Made by a program: the position numbers and the translations under genes
From: Sva-07 sp963707515
GTDB lineage: Bacteria; Actinomycetota; Acidimicrobiia; Acidimicrobiales; Ilumatobacteraceae
NCBI GenBank assembly: GCA_963707515.1
Contig: CAVPQI010000001.1
Span: forward strand, 992,001-1,056,000
DNA: 64,000 nucleotides
Reading direction: 5' to 3'
The notes under the pieces: generated by a model
Told to the model about the DNA's origin: nothing
The model's input: only the letters and a program-made list of their open reading frames with translations
The model's database searches: none
Shown: positions 7,945 to 16,406 of the stretch, in pieces
Layout: every line of letters starts with the position of its first letter
How positions within the stretch are numbered: the stretch's first letter is position 1

Positions 7945-9366
7945 ATGGATCCGAGCGACATCGTCGCCACGATCTCCGCACTCGGCGCCGCCGAGATCGA
8001 CATCCTCGACCGCGATGGCCTGGCGTCGACCTTGCGGGACGTCGCCCGAGCGCGCGCCTGGCTCGATGCCGTCGAGGTCCGCTGCACCCGGCGCACCCGT
8101 GCGCTCGCCGCGGCCGGCCGCAGCGACCCGGTCGAACAGATGCACGGCCGCCACGGCCGCCACTCCGGCAAGGCGTCGACCACGATCGCCGACCGCGAGC
8201 GCGTCACCGAGGTGATGCCCGGGTTCGAGGCGTCGCTCGCCGACGGCGCCGTGTCGGCGGGTCACCTCGACGCCATCGCCAGTGCCACCCGACGTGTCGA
8301 TGCGGCCGTCGCAGCCGAGTTCGCCCGCTACGAGGACGCACTGCTCACCCATGCGGCAACCGACTCGGTCGACACGTTCGCCCGGCGATGCCGCGAGACG
8401 GTCCGCCACCTCGCTGCGGCACACGCCGGCAACGACGCCGACGAGCTCGACCGGCAACGGTCGGCATCGTGCGTGAAGCGGTGGGTCGACGAGATCGACG
8501 GCATGCACAAGACCCTCCTCTCACTCGATCCCCAACGCGACGCGACGATGTGGTCGGCGGTCGAGCGGACGCTGCGGCGCCTGCGGGCGATCGACGGGAA
8601 CAGCCAGCTGCCGTGGAACCAGATGCAGGTCAATGCCTTCGTCGCCAGCACCCTCGGCGGTGTGATCGACGACGCGCCGCGTGCGGCGAGCGGACACGAG
8701 CCCACCGCGGCCGTTCCGTTCCGATCACCGGACGCGGCGGTCGAGGAGGAGGCCGAGGTCGAGCGCGTGCCGGACGGGCCGCGCCTCGACGATCCGGAGA
8801 CGATCGCACGCGTGCTCAGGTCGATGGAGCTCCGGTCGCCCGAGGTCACGGTGCTGATCGACCTGTGCACGCTGATCGACGGGATGCACGAGCACTCGGT
8901 GTGCGAGCTCGAGGACGGGTGCACGCTCCCGGTGTCCACCGTCCGCCGGCTCTGCTGTGATGCCGAGATCGTGCCCGTCGTGCTCGGCGGCGATGGCGAG
9001 GTCCTCGACGTCGGACGGAGTCGCCGAACGCCGAACCGCGCCCAACGCCGGGCACTGCGGGCGATGCATCGCACGTGCATCCACCCCGGTTGCACCGTGC
9101 CGTTCGCCCACACCAAAGCACACCACGTGCGCTTCTGGGGTCGCGACACCGGCCCGACCGACATCGCCAACCTCGCTCCACTGTGCGAGCGGCACCATCA
9201 CCTCGTCCACGAGGGTCGCTGGACGTTGACGATGACCTCGGAGCGGGTGGCCACGTGGACGCGACCCGATGGTTCGATCGCCCATCACGGGTCGACGATC
9301 GACCGCCGGCCGGCGGGGCGAAACGGACCCGTGAATCGGCGACGACAACGCTCGACGTCGGGTTGA
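7945..9366 (+). CDS. DUF222 / 13E12-repeat family protein with C-terminal HNH nuclease domain
   Basis: The protein has 473 residues. The long N-terminal alpha-helical DUF222 region (about 10-290) is followed by a C-terminal HNH motif: CIHPGCTVPFAHTKAHHVRFW, then DIANLAPLCERHHHLVHEGRW, with two Cys, the HH pair and the C..HHH triad of an HNH zinc-beta-alpha fold. Such genes are widespread in Actinobacteria, often many per genome, including the mycobacterial 13E12 repeat proteins. Their role is not established; they are presumed DNA endonucleases, possibly mobile. No terminal repeats or target duplication are visible around this copy. The ATG at 7945 follows a clear ribosome binding site. Confidence 0.9.
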   Translation: MDPSDIVATISALGAAEIDILDRDGLASTLRDVARARAWLDAVEVRCTRRTRALAAAGRSDPVEQMHGRHGRHSGKASTTIADRERVTEVMPGFEASLADGAVSAGHLDAIASATRRVDAAVAAEFARYEDALLTHAATDSVDTFARRCRETVRHLAAAHAGNDADELDRQRSASCVKRWVDEIDGMHKTLLSLDPQRDATMWSAVERTLRRLRAIDGNSQLPWNQMQVNAFVASTLGGVIDDAPRAASGHEPTAAVPFRSPDAAVEEEAEVERVPDGPRLDDPETIARVLRSMELRSPEVTVLIDLCTLIDGMHEHSVCELEDGCTLPVSTVRRLCCDAEIVPVVLGGDGEVLDVGRSRRTPNRAQRRALRAMHRTCIHPGCTVPFAHTKAHHVRFWGRDTGPTDIANLAPLCERHHHLVHEGRWTLTMTSERVATWTRPDGSIAHHGSTIDRRPAGRNGPVNRRRQRSTSG

Positions 9367-9594
9367 GGGTTCCCCTGCGCATCGGTGCTGACCTGGGGAA
9401 ACTTGAGCCCGTCGACGTAGTTGCTCCCGAACCTTGCCCGTACGCAGACGGATCATCGAAACACCTCGACCTGTGGCCAGACGGCGCTCAAGTGACGCGC
9501 ATCACGGCCCGAAGAACTCGCAGCGCTGAGACGACAGCGGGCACAGGACGGGTGGTGAATCGCCATTCGTACATCTAGAAGGGATCGTCACGAA

Positions 9595-10173
9595 ATGGCT
9601 GCAACGTTCACCCCCGAGTACGACGTCACGGAGATCGAGGCCATCGAGCCGTCCGGCCGTCGCCGCAAGATCACCAAGTTCGCCCTGGCCGGCGTCGCCG
9701 TCCTCGGCGTCGGCGCCGCCCTCACGAGCGCCGCCTGGACCGACAACGTGTGGTTCGGCGGAAACGCCGAGTCGACCGGCATCGACCTCGTCGGTAGCGT
9801 CGACGGCGGCACCACGTGGGACGACGGAACCGACAACGGTGACGGCTCCTACACCCTCGAGATGGGAACCATCTATGTCGGACCGGAGGAGACCTCGACC
9901 GACAGCGTGCTGCTGCGCAATGACAGCGACGTCCCCGTCCGCCTGTCGGCGGTCGACGTCAACGGCGACGGCGGCGTGTTCGAGAACCTCCTCGCTGGCA
10001 ACACCACTGGCGCTGCCACGGTGGCCGCGAACGGTGTGGACACGGTCCTCCAGCCCGGCCAAGACGTCGTGATCACCGTCTCGGTGACCGGCGGCGACTG
10101 GAACGACGGCGAATACCAGAACATCACGGGTGGCCGCATCACCCTGCAGGTCGAAGGCACGACGGACCTCTGA
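9595..10173 (+). CDS. Exported protein with SipW-type signal peptide (camelysin/TasA-like)
   Basis: This acidic 192-residue protein begins with a basic region (SGRRRKITKF), a hydrophobic core (ALAGVAVLGVGAALTSAAW) and then TDNVWF. That is the pattern of SipW-processed substrates, where cleavage falls just before an A-W/Y/F-T/N-D motif. The mature part is rich in Gly, Asp and Thr and looks like an all-beta domain (TIYVGPEETSTDSVLLRND, LQPGQDVVITVSVTGG). A SipW-like peptidase gene follows 96 bases later. By analogy with TasA it may be secreted or assemble on the surface (inference). AAGGGA lies 11 bases before the ATG. A strong hairpin follows the stop codon. Confidence 0.78.
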   Translation: MAATFTPEYDVTEIEAIEPSGRRRKITKFALAGVAVLGVGAALTSAAWTDNVWFGGNAESTGIDLVGSVDGGTTWDDGTDNGDGSYTLEMGTIYVGPEETSTDSVLLRNDSDVPVRLSAVDVNGDGGVFENLLAGNTTGAATVAANGVDTVLQPGQDVVITVSVTGGDWNDGEYQNITGGRITLQVEGTTDL

Positions 10174-10188
10174 CGAGTTGAACTCGAA

Positions 10189-10229
10189 CGAACGGTGGTG
10201 GTGCCCGTCGTGGGCGCCACCGCCGTTCG
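10189..10229 (+). terminator. Strong intercistronic hairpin between exported protein and SipW gene
   Basis: An 18-bp stem (left arm CGAACGGTGGTGGTGCCC, five-base loop, right arm GGGCGCCACCGCCGTTCG) forms in RNA with every position paired, two of them as G-U. It starts 15 bases after the stop codon and is followed by CCGTTT rather than a long U run. It probably attenuates transcription or protects the upstream message, so that the exported protein is made in excess over its peptidase (inference). Confidence 0.65.
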
Positions 10230-10269
10230 CCGTTTCAGCCCCGGCTCCTGATCGGCCACGACGACCGCC

Positions 10270-11319
10270 ATGCGCATCATCCGACTTCTCGCCTCCGCCG
10301 CCCTCTGGGTCGGCGTCCTGCTCGGCCTCGCCGCGGGTGGTGTCTGGATGGCCAGCCGTCTCGGCCACGTGCAGTCGATGGTCGTGATCTCCGGCTCGAT
10401 GGAGCCGGGCATCATGACCGGCGACTTGTTGATCGACCGTCCGATCGCGACGGATCAGGTCGAGATCGGCGACATCCTCTCGCTTCCGAGCTCACACACG
10501 GGCCACCTGGTCACCCATCGCGTGATCGACATCACTCGCACGGGTGACCAGTGGGAAGTCCGGATGCAGGGCGACGCGAACAGCGATCCGGACATGGAGC
10601 CCTACATCGTCGGCGACCGGGTGATGACCCCGTGGATCCGAGTCCCGCAGGGCGGCAAGGTCGTCTCCAAGGTGATGGAGCCGGCGGTGGCGATGCCGAT
10701 CCTGCTGGCGTTGGTTGCCTTGCTCGGCCTGTCGCTGCTCGACGAGCCGAAGCGCCAGGTCGTGCGGCGCGTGATCAGTCGAGCCGCCCGGCGCGATCCG
10801 CGAGTTGCCGAGCTCGACGACGCGATGGCGGCCGTCGGCATCGACGTCGAGCGTCTCCAGGGCATGAACGATCTCGACCTTCAGCTCTACTCGCTGGGGA
10901 TCGAGCTGGCCGACGAACCGGATGTTCAGGCGGAGGATGAGCCGTCTCAGGCATCGGATGACGCAGCCGACGACTCCCACACCAAGGTCCGGCCGGCGGG
11001 CCATCTCGTCGAGCACGAGCACGACGACCCGTGGGAGTTCCGACTCCCCGTCTCCGACGCCATCCATCACGTGCGCATGTCGAGCATCGTCCACTCGGTG
11101 CACGATCTCGACGATCTCGACGATCTCGACGTCACCGGCGACTTCACGGTCACCGGCGACCTCACCGTCACCGGCGATATCGGCACCGGCGACCTCACCG
11201 TCACCGGCGATATCGACATCATCGACGGCGTCGACGTCGTGGTCTTCGTCGAGTCCGATGCGCTGACCGACGACCCGACAGCGACGCCCGACCGGCGGGT
11301 GCCGACGCTCACCGGCTAA
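10270..11319 (+). CDS. sipW: SipW-like (ER-type) signal peptidase I with acidic C-terminal extension
   Basis: The protein has 349 residues. An N-terminal transmembrane helix (ASAALWVGVLLGLAAGGVWM) is followed by the S26B catalytic segment: VISGSMEPGIMTGD with the nucleophile Ser, and HLVTHRVIDI in which His replaces the usual general-base Lys, the hallmark of SipW and eukaryotic signal peptidases. A second helix (AMPILLALVALLGLSLL) closes the core at about residue 160. The remaining 190 residues are a predicted non-membrane tail rich in Asp and His and ending in VTGD repeats, absent from Bacillus SipW (about 190 residues). It should process the flanking proteins that carry AAWTD or ASWTD signals. 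Confidence 0.85.
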   Translation: MRIIRLLASAALWVGVLLGLAAGGVWMASRLGHVQSMVVISGSMEPGIMTGDLLIDRPIATDQVEIGDILSLPSSHTGHLVTHRVIDITRTGDQWEVRMQGDANSDPDMEPYIVGDRVMTPWIRVPQGGKVVSKVMEPAVAMPILLALVALLGLSLLDEPKRQVVRRVISRAARRDPRVAELDDAMAAVGIDVERLQGMNDLDLQLYSLGIELADEPDVQAEDEPSQASDDAADDSHTKVRPAGHLVEHEHDDPWEFRLPVSDAIHHVRMSSIVHSVHDLDDLDDLDVTGDFTVTGDLTVTGDIGTGDLTVTGDIDIIDGVDVVVFVESDALTDDPTATPDRRVPTLTG

Positions 11320-11339
11320 CGGCACGACAGGACACGTCC

Positions 11340-11903
11340 ATGAGCACGACCGCCAGACGAGCGACCGCCACACTCTTGTGCGCAGTGCTGCTCGTCGCGC
11401 TCGGACTCATGCTCGCCAACATGCGGGCGGAGACCGAGTCGAAGCCCGAGTCGCTGAACGTCGACCTCTCGTTCGACACGTTCGCGCCGGGCGTGCCGCA
11501 GACCCGGACCTCGACGGTCGACATCCCCGTGCCGTCCGAGGTCACCGATGCGACGGTCGCGCACGCCGGGAGCAACGCCAGGATCGACGTCGACCTGACC
11601 ATCTGCGAGGGCGTGTCCGGCGACTGCCGCCCGCTGACTCCGGGACTCGAGCTGCTGCCGGGCCGCCACACACTGAGCGTCGAGGCGACGCTGACGAACG
11701 CCGTCCAGGTTCACGGCGACGTTGACGGCGAGGCTGACGGCGACGGCATCCTCGCCGGAGAGATCCGGATCGTCGAATCGCACTCGCCATCGATGGTCGA
11801 CACCGGCCTCTTGATGACAGTCGCCGGCGCCGGGCTCCTCGCCGTCGCCGTCGGAGCGGTCGCCGTCCGACCGCGACACCCCGTCGTCGGAGCGACGCCA
11901 TGA
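11340..11903 (+). CDS. Membrane-anchored surface protein of SipW locus, unknown function
   Basis: The 187-residue protein has an N-terminal signal or anchor helix (ATLLCAVLLVALGLMLANM), an extracytoplasmic beta-rich domain with two Cys (DLTICEGVSGDCRPL), and a C-terminal helix (DTGLLMTVAGAGLLAVAVGAVAV) followed by a short basic tail. The two-helix layout suggests anchoring at both ends or cleavage of the first. It lies 20 bases after sipW and overlaps the next gene by four bases (ATGA). I do not recognise the family; its place makes it a likely structural or assembly partner of the exported proteins (inference). Confidence 0.7.
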   Translation: MSTTARRATATLLCAVLLVALGLMLANMRAETESKPESLNVDLSFDTFAPGVPQTRTSTVDIPVPSEVTDATVAHAGSNARIDVDLTICEGVSGDCRPLTPGLELLPGRHTLSVEATLTNAVQVHGDVDGEADGDGILAGEIRIVESHSPSMVDTGLLMTVAGAGLLAVAVGAVAVRPRHPVVGATP

Positions 11904-13066
11904 AGTGGCCCCTGTCGAAGTGGTCCCTGTCGAAGTGGTCCCTGTCGAAGTGGTCCCTGTCCCTGTCGAGGCTGCGGCGGCGATCCCGGACGATCGCCAC
12001 GCTGATCGTCATGGCCGGACTGATCGCCACGGCGGCGGGCGTCCAGGCGACCGCCGCGTCGTGGACCGACTCGATCGTCTTCAGCGCCGAGGTCAGCGCC
12101 GCCACGACGACGACCACGAGCACCACGACAACCACCAGCACCACGACGACCACGACGTCGACGAGTACGACGTCCACCACCGTGCCCCCGTCGTCGACCA
12201 CGTCGAGCACCTCGACGACCTCGACCACTTCGACGACGTCAACGTCGTCAACCACCTCTTCGACCACCTCGACGACGTCATCGACCACCACCAGCACCAC
12301 CAGCCCGGCGACGACGACGACGCTCCCGCCCAACCCGCCCTACACGGGCGCCAACGGCGGCATCGTTCCCGCCAATGGCAACACGGTGATCGAGGGCATC
12401 CCCTGGGCGATCGACACCGCCCGCCAGTCCTGCGCCGTCATCCAGGTCAGTGGCGTCGACAACACGCCACGTCACTGGGCACTGCGCATCGACCTGACCA
12501 AGGCGCCGTGGTACGGCACGCCGGCCAACCGCATCAACATCCAGGGCACCGGCACGCTCGTCATCGAGAGCCCGACCAGCGTGTTGATCACCGGCCGAAC
12601 CCACGGCGGCCAATGGGATCCGCGCACCAACAACACCCCGATCACCGCCAGCCAGACGGCGCTGATCAGCATCTGTGACTACGACGGCCCGGTCCCGCCG
12701 CCCGCCGACCCGAGCTGGTACACGATCACCACCACGCAGGGCACCTGGAACGACACCCAGGCCTGCGTCGTCGTGACGGCGGCCACGACGCTGTCGAGCG
12801 TGGCCACGATGCCGTTCTTCTACGGCTGGACGGCGCAGGTCGACCTGCGCGCCGCCAAGGCGCGCATCACCGGAGCCGGCCGCACGTTGAACTACGTCAG
12901 CTGGTCGCCCTACGCCAACGGCGAGACCGACTTCTCCGCCTCGCCGACCACGTACAACCCGCCGCAGGACTTCTACACGATCCGCAGCGGCTTCAACCTC
13001 GCCCTCCGAGCCTCGGGCGGCGGTCACAACTCACACGGTTTCACCGTCTGCGTCCACGGCTTCTGA
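11900..13066 (+). CDS. Exported protein with SipW-type signal and long Thr/Ser stalk
   Basis: The protein has 388 residues. The N-terminus repeats KWSLS several times, encoded by a 15-base tandem repeat. It is followed by basic residues and a hydrophobic stretch ending in ATAASWTDSIVF, the same A-x-W-T-D boundary as the protein at 9595. Residues about 65-140 are almost entirely Thr and Ser, a stalk typical of cell-wall proteins and a possible O-glycosylation site. The remainder is a globular domain containing the two related segments SCAVIQVSG and ACVVVTAAT. The partner peptidase is two genes upstream. The exact function is unknown. Confidence 0.75.
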   Translation: MKWPLSKWSLSKWSLSKWSLSLSRLRRRSRTIATLIVMAGLIATAAGVQATAASWTDSIVFSAEVSAATTTTTSTTTTTSTTTTTTSTSTTSTTVPPSSTTSSTSTTSTTSTTSTSSTTSSTTSTTSSTTTSTTSPATTTTLPPNPPYTGANGGIVPANGNTVIEGIPWAIDTARQSCAVIQVSGVDNTPRHWALRIDLTKAPWYGTPANRINIQGTGTLVIESPTSVLITGRTHGGQWDPRTNNTPITASQTALISICDYDGPVPPPADPSWYTITTTQGTWNDTQACVVVTAATTLSSVATMPFFYGWTAQVDLRAAKARITGAGRTLNYVSWSPYANGETDFSASPTTYNPPQDFYTIRSGFNLALRASGGGHNSHGFTVCVHGF

Positions 13067-13384
13067 CCCGGCTCCCCCAGCTCGAGGGCGTGCGGCACGC
13101 ACCGACCTCGCGGTCCGAGGCCCGCGCTCCGCAGTTCGAGGTTCAGGTTCGAGGCCGGAGGCTCGCGGTTCGAGGCCGGAGGCTCGCGGTTCGAGGCCGC
13201 AGGCTCGCTGCTCGTTGTTCGTTTCCCGAACCGTGACGCCGCCACCCACTGCGAGGGCGTGCGCAGCCGACGATTTCCAGGAACCCGACGGGCCCGACGA
13301 CGACCCGCACCCACACCGACACCGACACCGACAGAGACAGAGACAGCGGCAGCGGCAGCGACACCGGCATCGCCCCCGAAGCCG
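13067..13384. repeat. Gene-free 318-bp stretch with short tandem repeats
   Basis: No convincing gene is present. Bases 13141-13205 hold three copies of a unit of about 21 bases (GGTTCGAGGCCGGAGGCTCGC and variants). Bases 13313-13360 hold ACCGAC / AGAGAC / AGCGGC hexamer runs. Any translation across this region is low-complexity and changes frame freely. A promoter for the downstream LPXTG gene may lie here but none stands out. Confidence 0.55.
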
Positions 13385-15003
13385 ATGCCGACGCTGCGCT
13401 GGCTCGATCGGACGACGGTGACACTCGGATTCGCCATGGTCGCGTTGCTGGTGATCGGCGGGCGAGGACAGCCGTCGACGACCGACGCCACCGCGCCACC
13501 CGCCGGACGTGCCGCCCACGGCGCAGCCGGCAGCGCCCGCAACGGGTTCGGCGGGGAGATCGCTCCGTCACCGTCGATCGCCTCGTGGCCCGGCACCGCC
13601 AACGGCGGCAACGGCGGACCGTTCGCCTTCATCGGCGCGCACTACGGCCCGCTGTGGGGCATCCCGCCCGGTCCGAACAACTCGCAGGGAGTGGGTTACT
13701 GCGTGATGGAAGACGTCACCGGCGAAGGCGACGATCGCCCACCGGCCCGACCCGGCGCCGTGGGACGCCGGCGAGATGGCGCGAGCGGCGGCACTGATGT
13801 CGACGTTCGGCGGCGACCGGGTGGTGCCGTACGGGATCACGGCGGCCGGTGCGTACGAGGCGATGAGCGGCGAGTGGCAACTGCCCGCGCTGTTCGGCGG
13901 CGGCGAACACACCCGCCGCCGGCACGTGGCGGTGAACTTCGGCGTCAAGATGCTCCTCGAAGACGTCAGCCCGAGTGGTGCCGTGGCCGGGCGCAAGCTC
14001 GCTCGCGACACCGCGGTCGTCAACGGCACCGGTGGCGAGTTCGCAGCCCTCCGCAACGGCTATGCCGTGGCCCAGCAGCTCGTCGACATCGCCGAGGTGC
14101 AGCACGCCACCGCCGCGCTGCGCGTGCGCATCGTCTGGCGGACCCCCGACGGCTTGCCGCCATCGGTCGCCGCCGAGACGCCACCGCGTCGTCGACGTGG
14201 AGGTCCACGTCACCGACGGCAGTGGCAAGCCCGTCGGCTTCGTCCCCGTGATGCAGCTGTCGGAAATCGGCATCGACGGCCACCGCTCACTCGACGCCAG
14301 GGCGGCGTTCGACGACCGCGGCATGTCCGACGACGACCGCGCCCGTCGAGCTGCCGCCGTCGCCACCGACTGGCCGACGTGGGACATGGACGGCACACGC
14401 GCCGGCGACGCCCGGTTCTCGCTGGCCACCGAGCGCGATGCGGCGACCGTCGCGGACCGCCAGGGCGTCGCTCGATTCCGCGTCACGCTGACGAACGAGT
14501 CGTGGGAGCTGGCCTTCCTCGCCGAGGCACCCACGGCCGACGCCCGGTTGTACGCCGGGACCGGAGTCCAGGGCCAGGTGACGTGGGGCGGTGCACCACA
14601 GACGGCCACCGCCCACGCCGTTGCCGCGACGCCGAGTACGACGACGAGTACGACGACGAGTACGACGACGAGTACGACGACGAGTACGACCACGGCACCG
14701 GCTTCGACGACGACAACGAGTTCGACGACCACCACGACGACGTCGGCGCCACCGATCACCACCGGCCCACCCACGACGACCACGACGACGACGACAACGA
14801 CAACAGCACCGACAACGTCAACCCCGACGTCGACGACGGGTGCACCCGACATCGAGACCACGGTGCCGCCGACCCTGCCGCGCACCGGGAGCGCCACCGA
14901 TACGTACCGACGGATCACCGATGGCGCGGTCGGACTGTTCCTCCTCGGGACGGGACTGGTCGTCGCCAGCCGCGTGGCACGACGACCTGACACACGTACC
15001 TGA
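13385..15003 (+). pseudogene. LPXTG cell-wall-anchored surface protein, two frameshifts
   Basis: Three frames read in order give one surface protein. 13385 to about 13725 encodes a signal/anchor helix (TTVTLGFAMVALLVIGG) and the beginning of a globular domain. About 13725-14175 continues with HRPDPAPWDAGEM and PYGITAAGAYEAM. About 14175-15003 supplies DVEVHVTDGSGKPVGF, a Thr-rich stalk (14630-14850), the sortase signal LPRTG (14875-14889), a hydrophobic helix and a basic tail. Both switches correspond to one extra base each, near 13721-13728 and 14170-14180. The intact sortase signal at the far end argues for recent or artefactual disruption. It follows the SipW genes and probably belongs to the same surface assembly. 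Confidence 0.72.
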
Positions 15004-15084
15004 CACGCCGGCCTGACACGGCGGAGAGCACGTGCCGGCTCACCACACGACCGGACACGACCGGCCGCGACGCAGGCGGTGGGT

Positions 15085-15870
15085 TCAGCGGGGGACGTCG
15101 GGCGACATCAGGGCGAGCGGGACGCCGAGACCCGCCTCGGCACGCACGGTGGCGATGCGTCGACCGGGCTGCACGGCCTCCTTCGGCGGCGGGATCAGCT
15201 CGGGGCCGATCACCGCGCACGCCGCATCGAGATCGTCGACGATCAGCACGACACCCCAGAACGCCGCCGGACCGTCCTCGGCGTCGGCGTGCTCGACGAT
15301 CTCGACGATCAGGCCACCTCGACCGAGACGATGAAAGCCTTGGCGGATCTTGCCGAGGTCACGGACCCGCTTGAGCTCGTGCCCGGTCACCTCGGCGATG
15401 GCGCGGCTCGTGCGCTCGAGGTCGGGCGTGGCGACGACGACGTGGTCGAGCGTCGAAGCCCCGATCGCATGCGCCGCGAACATCGGCGGTGCGGCGTCGA
15501 CGAACTCCGTCGGCAGACCGTCGATCAGCGTCAGCTCACCGTGCGCCGCCCCACCGCTGAGCGCCCAGCCCGTGATGCCAGCCGGTCGCTCCGCATCCGT
15601 TGCAGCCGGTCGCTCCGCATCCGTTGCAGCCGGTCGCTCCGCCTCCCGTGCGAGCGGCGCAGCACCGGCATCGGGCGCATCGGGCGCATCGCGGCGACCA
15701 CTCGAGCGGCGGGCGACGATGCGCAGCGACGTCCCCATCAACGGGATCAGACCATCATCGGTCACCGTCAGGCCGATCGCCCGCCAGGCGTCGGCATCGC
15801 CGGCGATGGTCAGCCACTCGGCACGGACATCGGCGCGGACCTCGGTGTCAGGGCTCGGTTCGACCGTCAC
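15085..15870 (-). CDS. VOC (glyoxalase/bleomycin-resistance) superfamily protein
   Basis: This 261-residue protein has a recognisable VOC half: GASTLDHVVVATPDLERTSRAIAE, GLIVEIVEH, then PAAFWGVVLIVDDLDAACAVIG. The paired beta-alpha-beta-beta-beta modules include candidate metal ligands (H in LDHVVV, E in IVEIVE). The GTG at 15870 is chosen because GGAG lies eight bases upstream. A longer frame to 16026 only adds a tandem-repeat peptide (AVDAGI). A 24-base repeat near 15590-15650 inserts three ATDAERPA units between the halves. The substrate is unknown. Confidence 0.78.
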   Translation of the reverse strand: MTVEPSPDTEVRADVRAEWLTIAGDADAWRAIGLTVTDDGLIPLMGTSLRIVARRSSGRRDAPDAPDAGAAPLAREAERPAATDAERPAATDAERPAGITGWALSGGAAHGELTLIDGLPTEFVDAAPPMFAAHAIGASTLDHVVVATPDLERTSRAIAEVTGHELKRVRDLGKIRQGFHRLGRGGLIVEIVEHADAEDGPAAFWGVVLIVDDLDAACAVIGPELIPPPKEAVQPGRRIATVRAEAGLGVPLALMSPDVPR

Positions 15871-16164
15871 GACCGGAACTCCGACCGCGAGTCCAGCGTC
15901 GACCGCGATGCCAGCGTCGACCGCGATGCCAGCGTCCACCACGACGCAGCGCGCGGTCGCGACTCGGAACGAAACCGGAACTCCGACCGCGAGTCCGAAC
16001 GCGACGAGGCGCCCGCACGGACCCACTCGAACGAGCGGGCGGCGAGCGCCTCGGCTGATCCCGCCGAACGGGACCTCGACATGCTGCGGTGCGATCTGCG
16101 GGTCGGCCCCTGGGACACGGTGGGAACCGGCACTGCGATCGTCACACGTCTGGCGATCTCTGGA

Positions 16165-16248
16165 TCAGCGACCCATGTTGGGGCGCTTGCCATGATTCGC
16201 CTTCGAGCGGCGCATCCTGGCCTTCTTCTTCTTCGTCTTCTTCGACAT
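16165..16248 (-). CDS. Ribosomal protein bL37-like (27 residues)
   Basis: A 27-residue, very basic peptide is encoded: a lysine-rich start MSKKTKKKKARMRR followed by SKANHGKRPN. The ANHGKRPN ending is the signature I remember for actinobacterial bL37, a roughly 24-residue large-subunit protein first seen in mycobacterial ribosome structures. It is too short for most gene finders. The ribosome binding region (GATTGCGTCCCT) is weak, but the match in composition, length and ending is convincing. Confidence 0.75.
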   Translation of the reverse strand: MSKKTKKKKARMRRSKANHGKRPNMGR

Positions 16249-16330
16249 AGGGACGCAATCCTACGGCGACGGACGCACCACCCCAACCGGCCGATGACGG
16301 CGAGACCGGCAATGCCGTCAGCGAGGACGA

Positions 16331-16380
16331 GACCGGGCCGCTGCGAGATCGGGCCGCTGCGAGATCGGGCCGCTGCGAGA
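16331..16380. repeat. Tandem 16-bp repeat
   Basis: GGGCCGCTGCGAGATC is repeated three times with one variant base, in the gap between the bL37-like gene and the PHP gene. It shows no dyad symmetry and no coding potential; it may be one of the many small tandem expansions in this genome. Confidence 0.6.
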
Positions 16381-16406
16381 CGGCCAGGCCGACTGCGTGG
16401 CCGACG

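Noticed and set aside
7945..9366. DUF222/HNH gene as part of an insertion element or intein
   Set aside because: No inverted ends, target duplication or host gene split is visible; only its family suggests mobility.
15871..16026. N-terminal extension of the VOC protein
   Set aside because: The extra residues derive from a GCGTCGACCGCGATGCCA tandem repeat; GGAG before the GTG at 15870 gives a better start.
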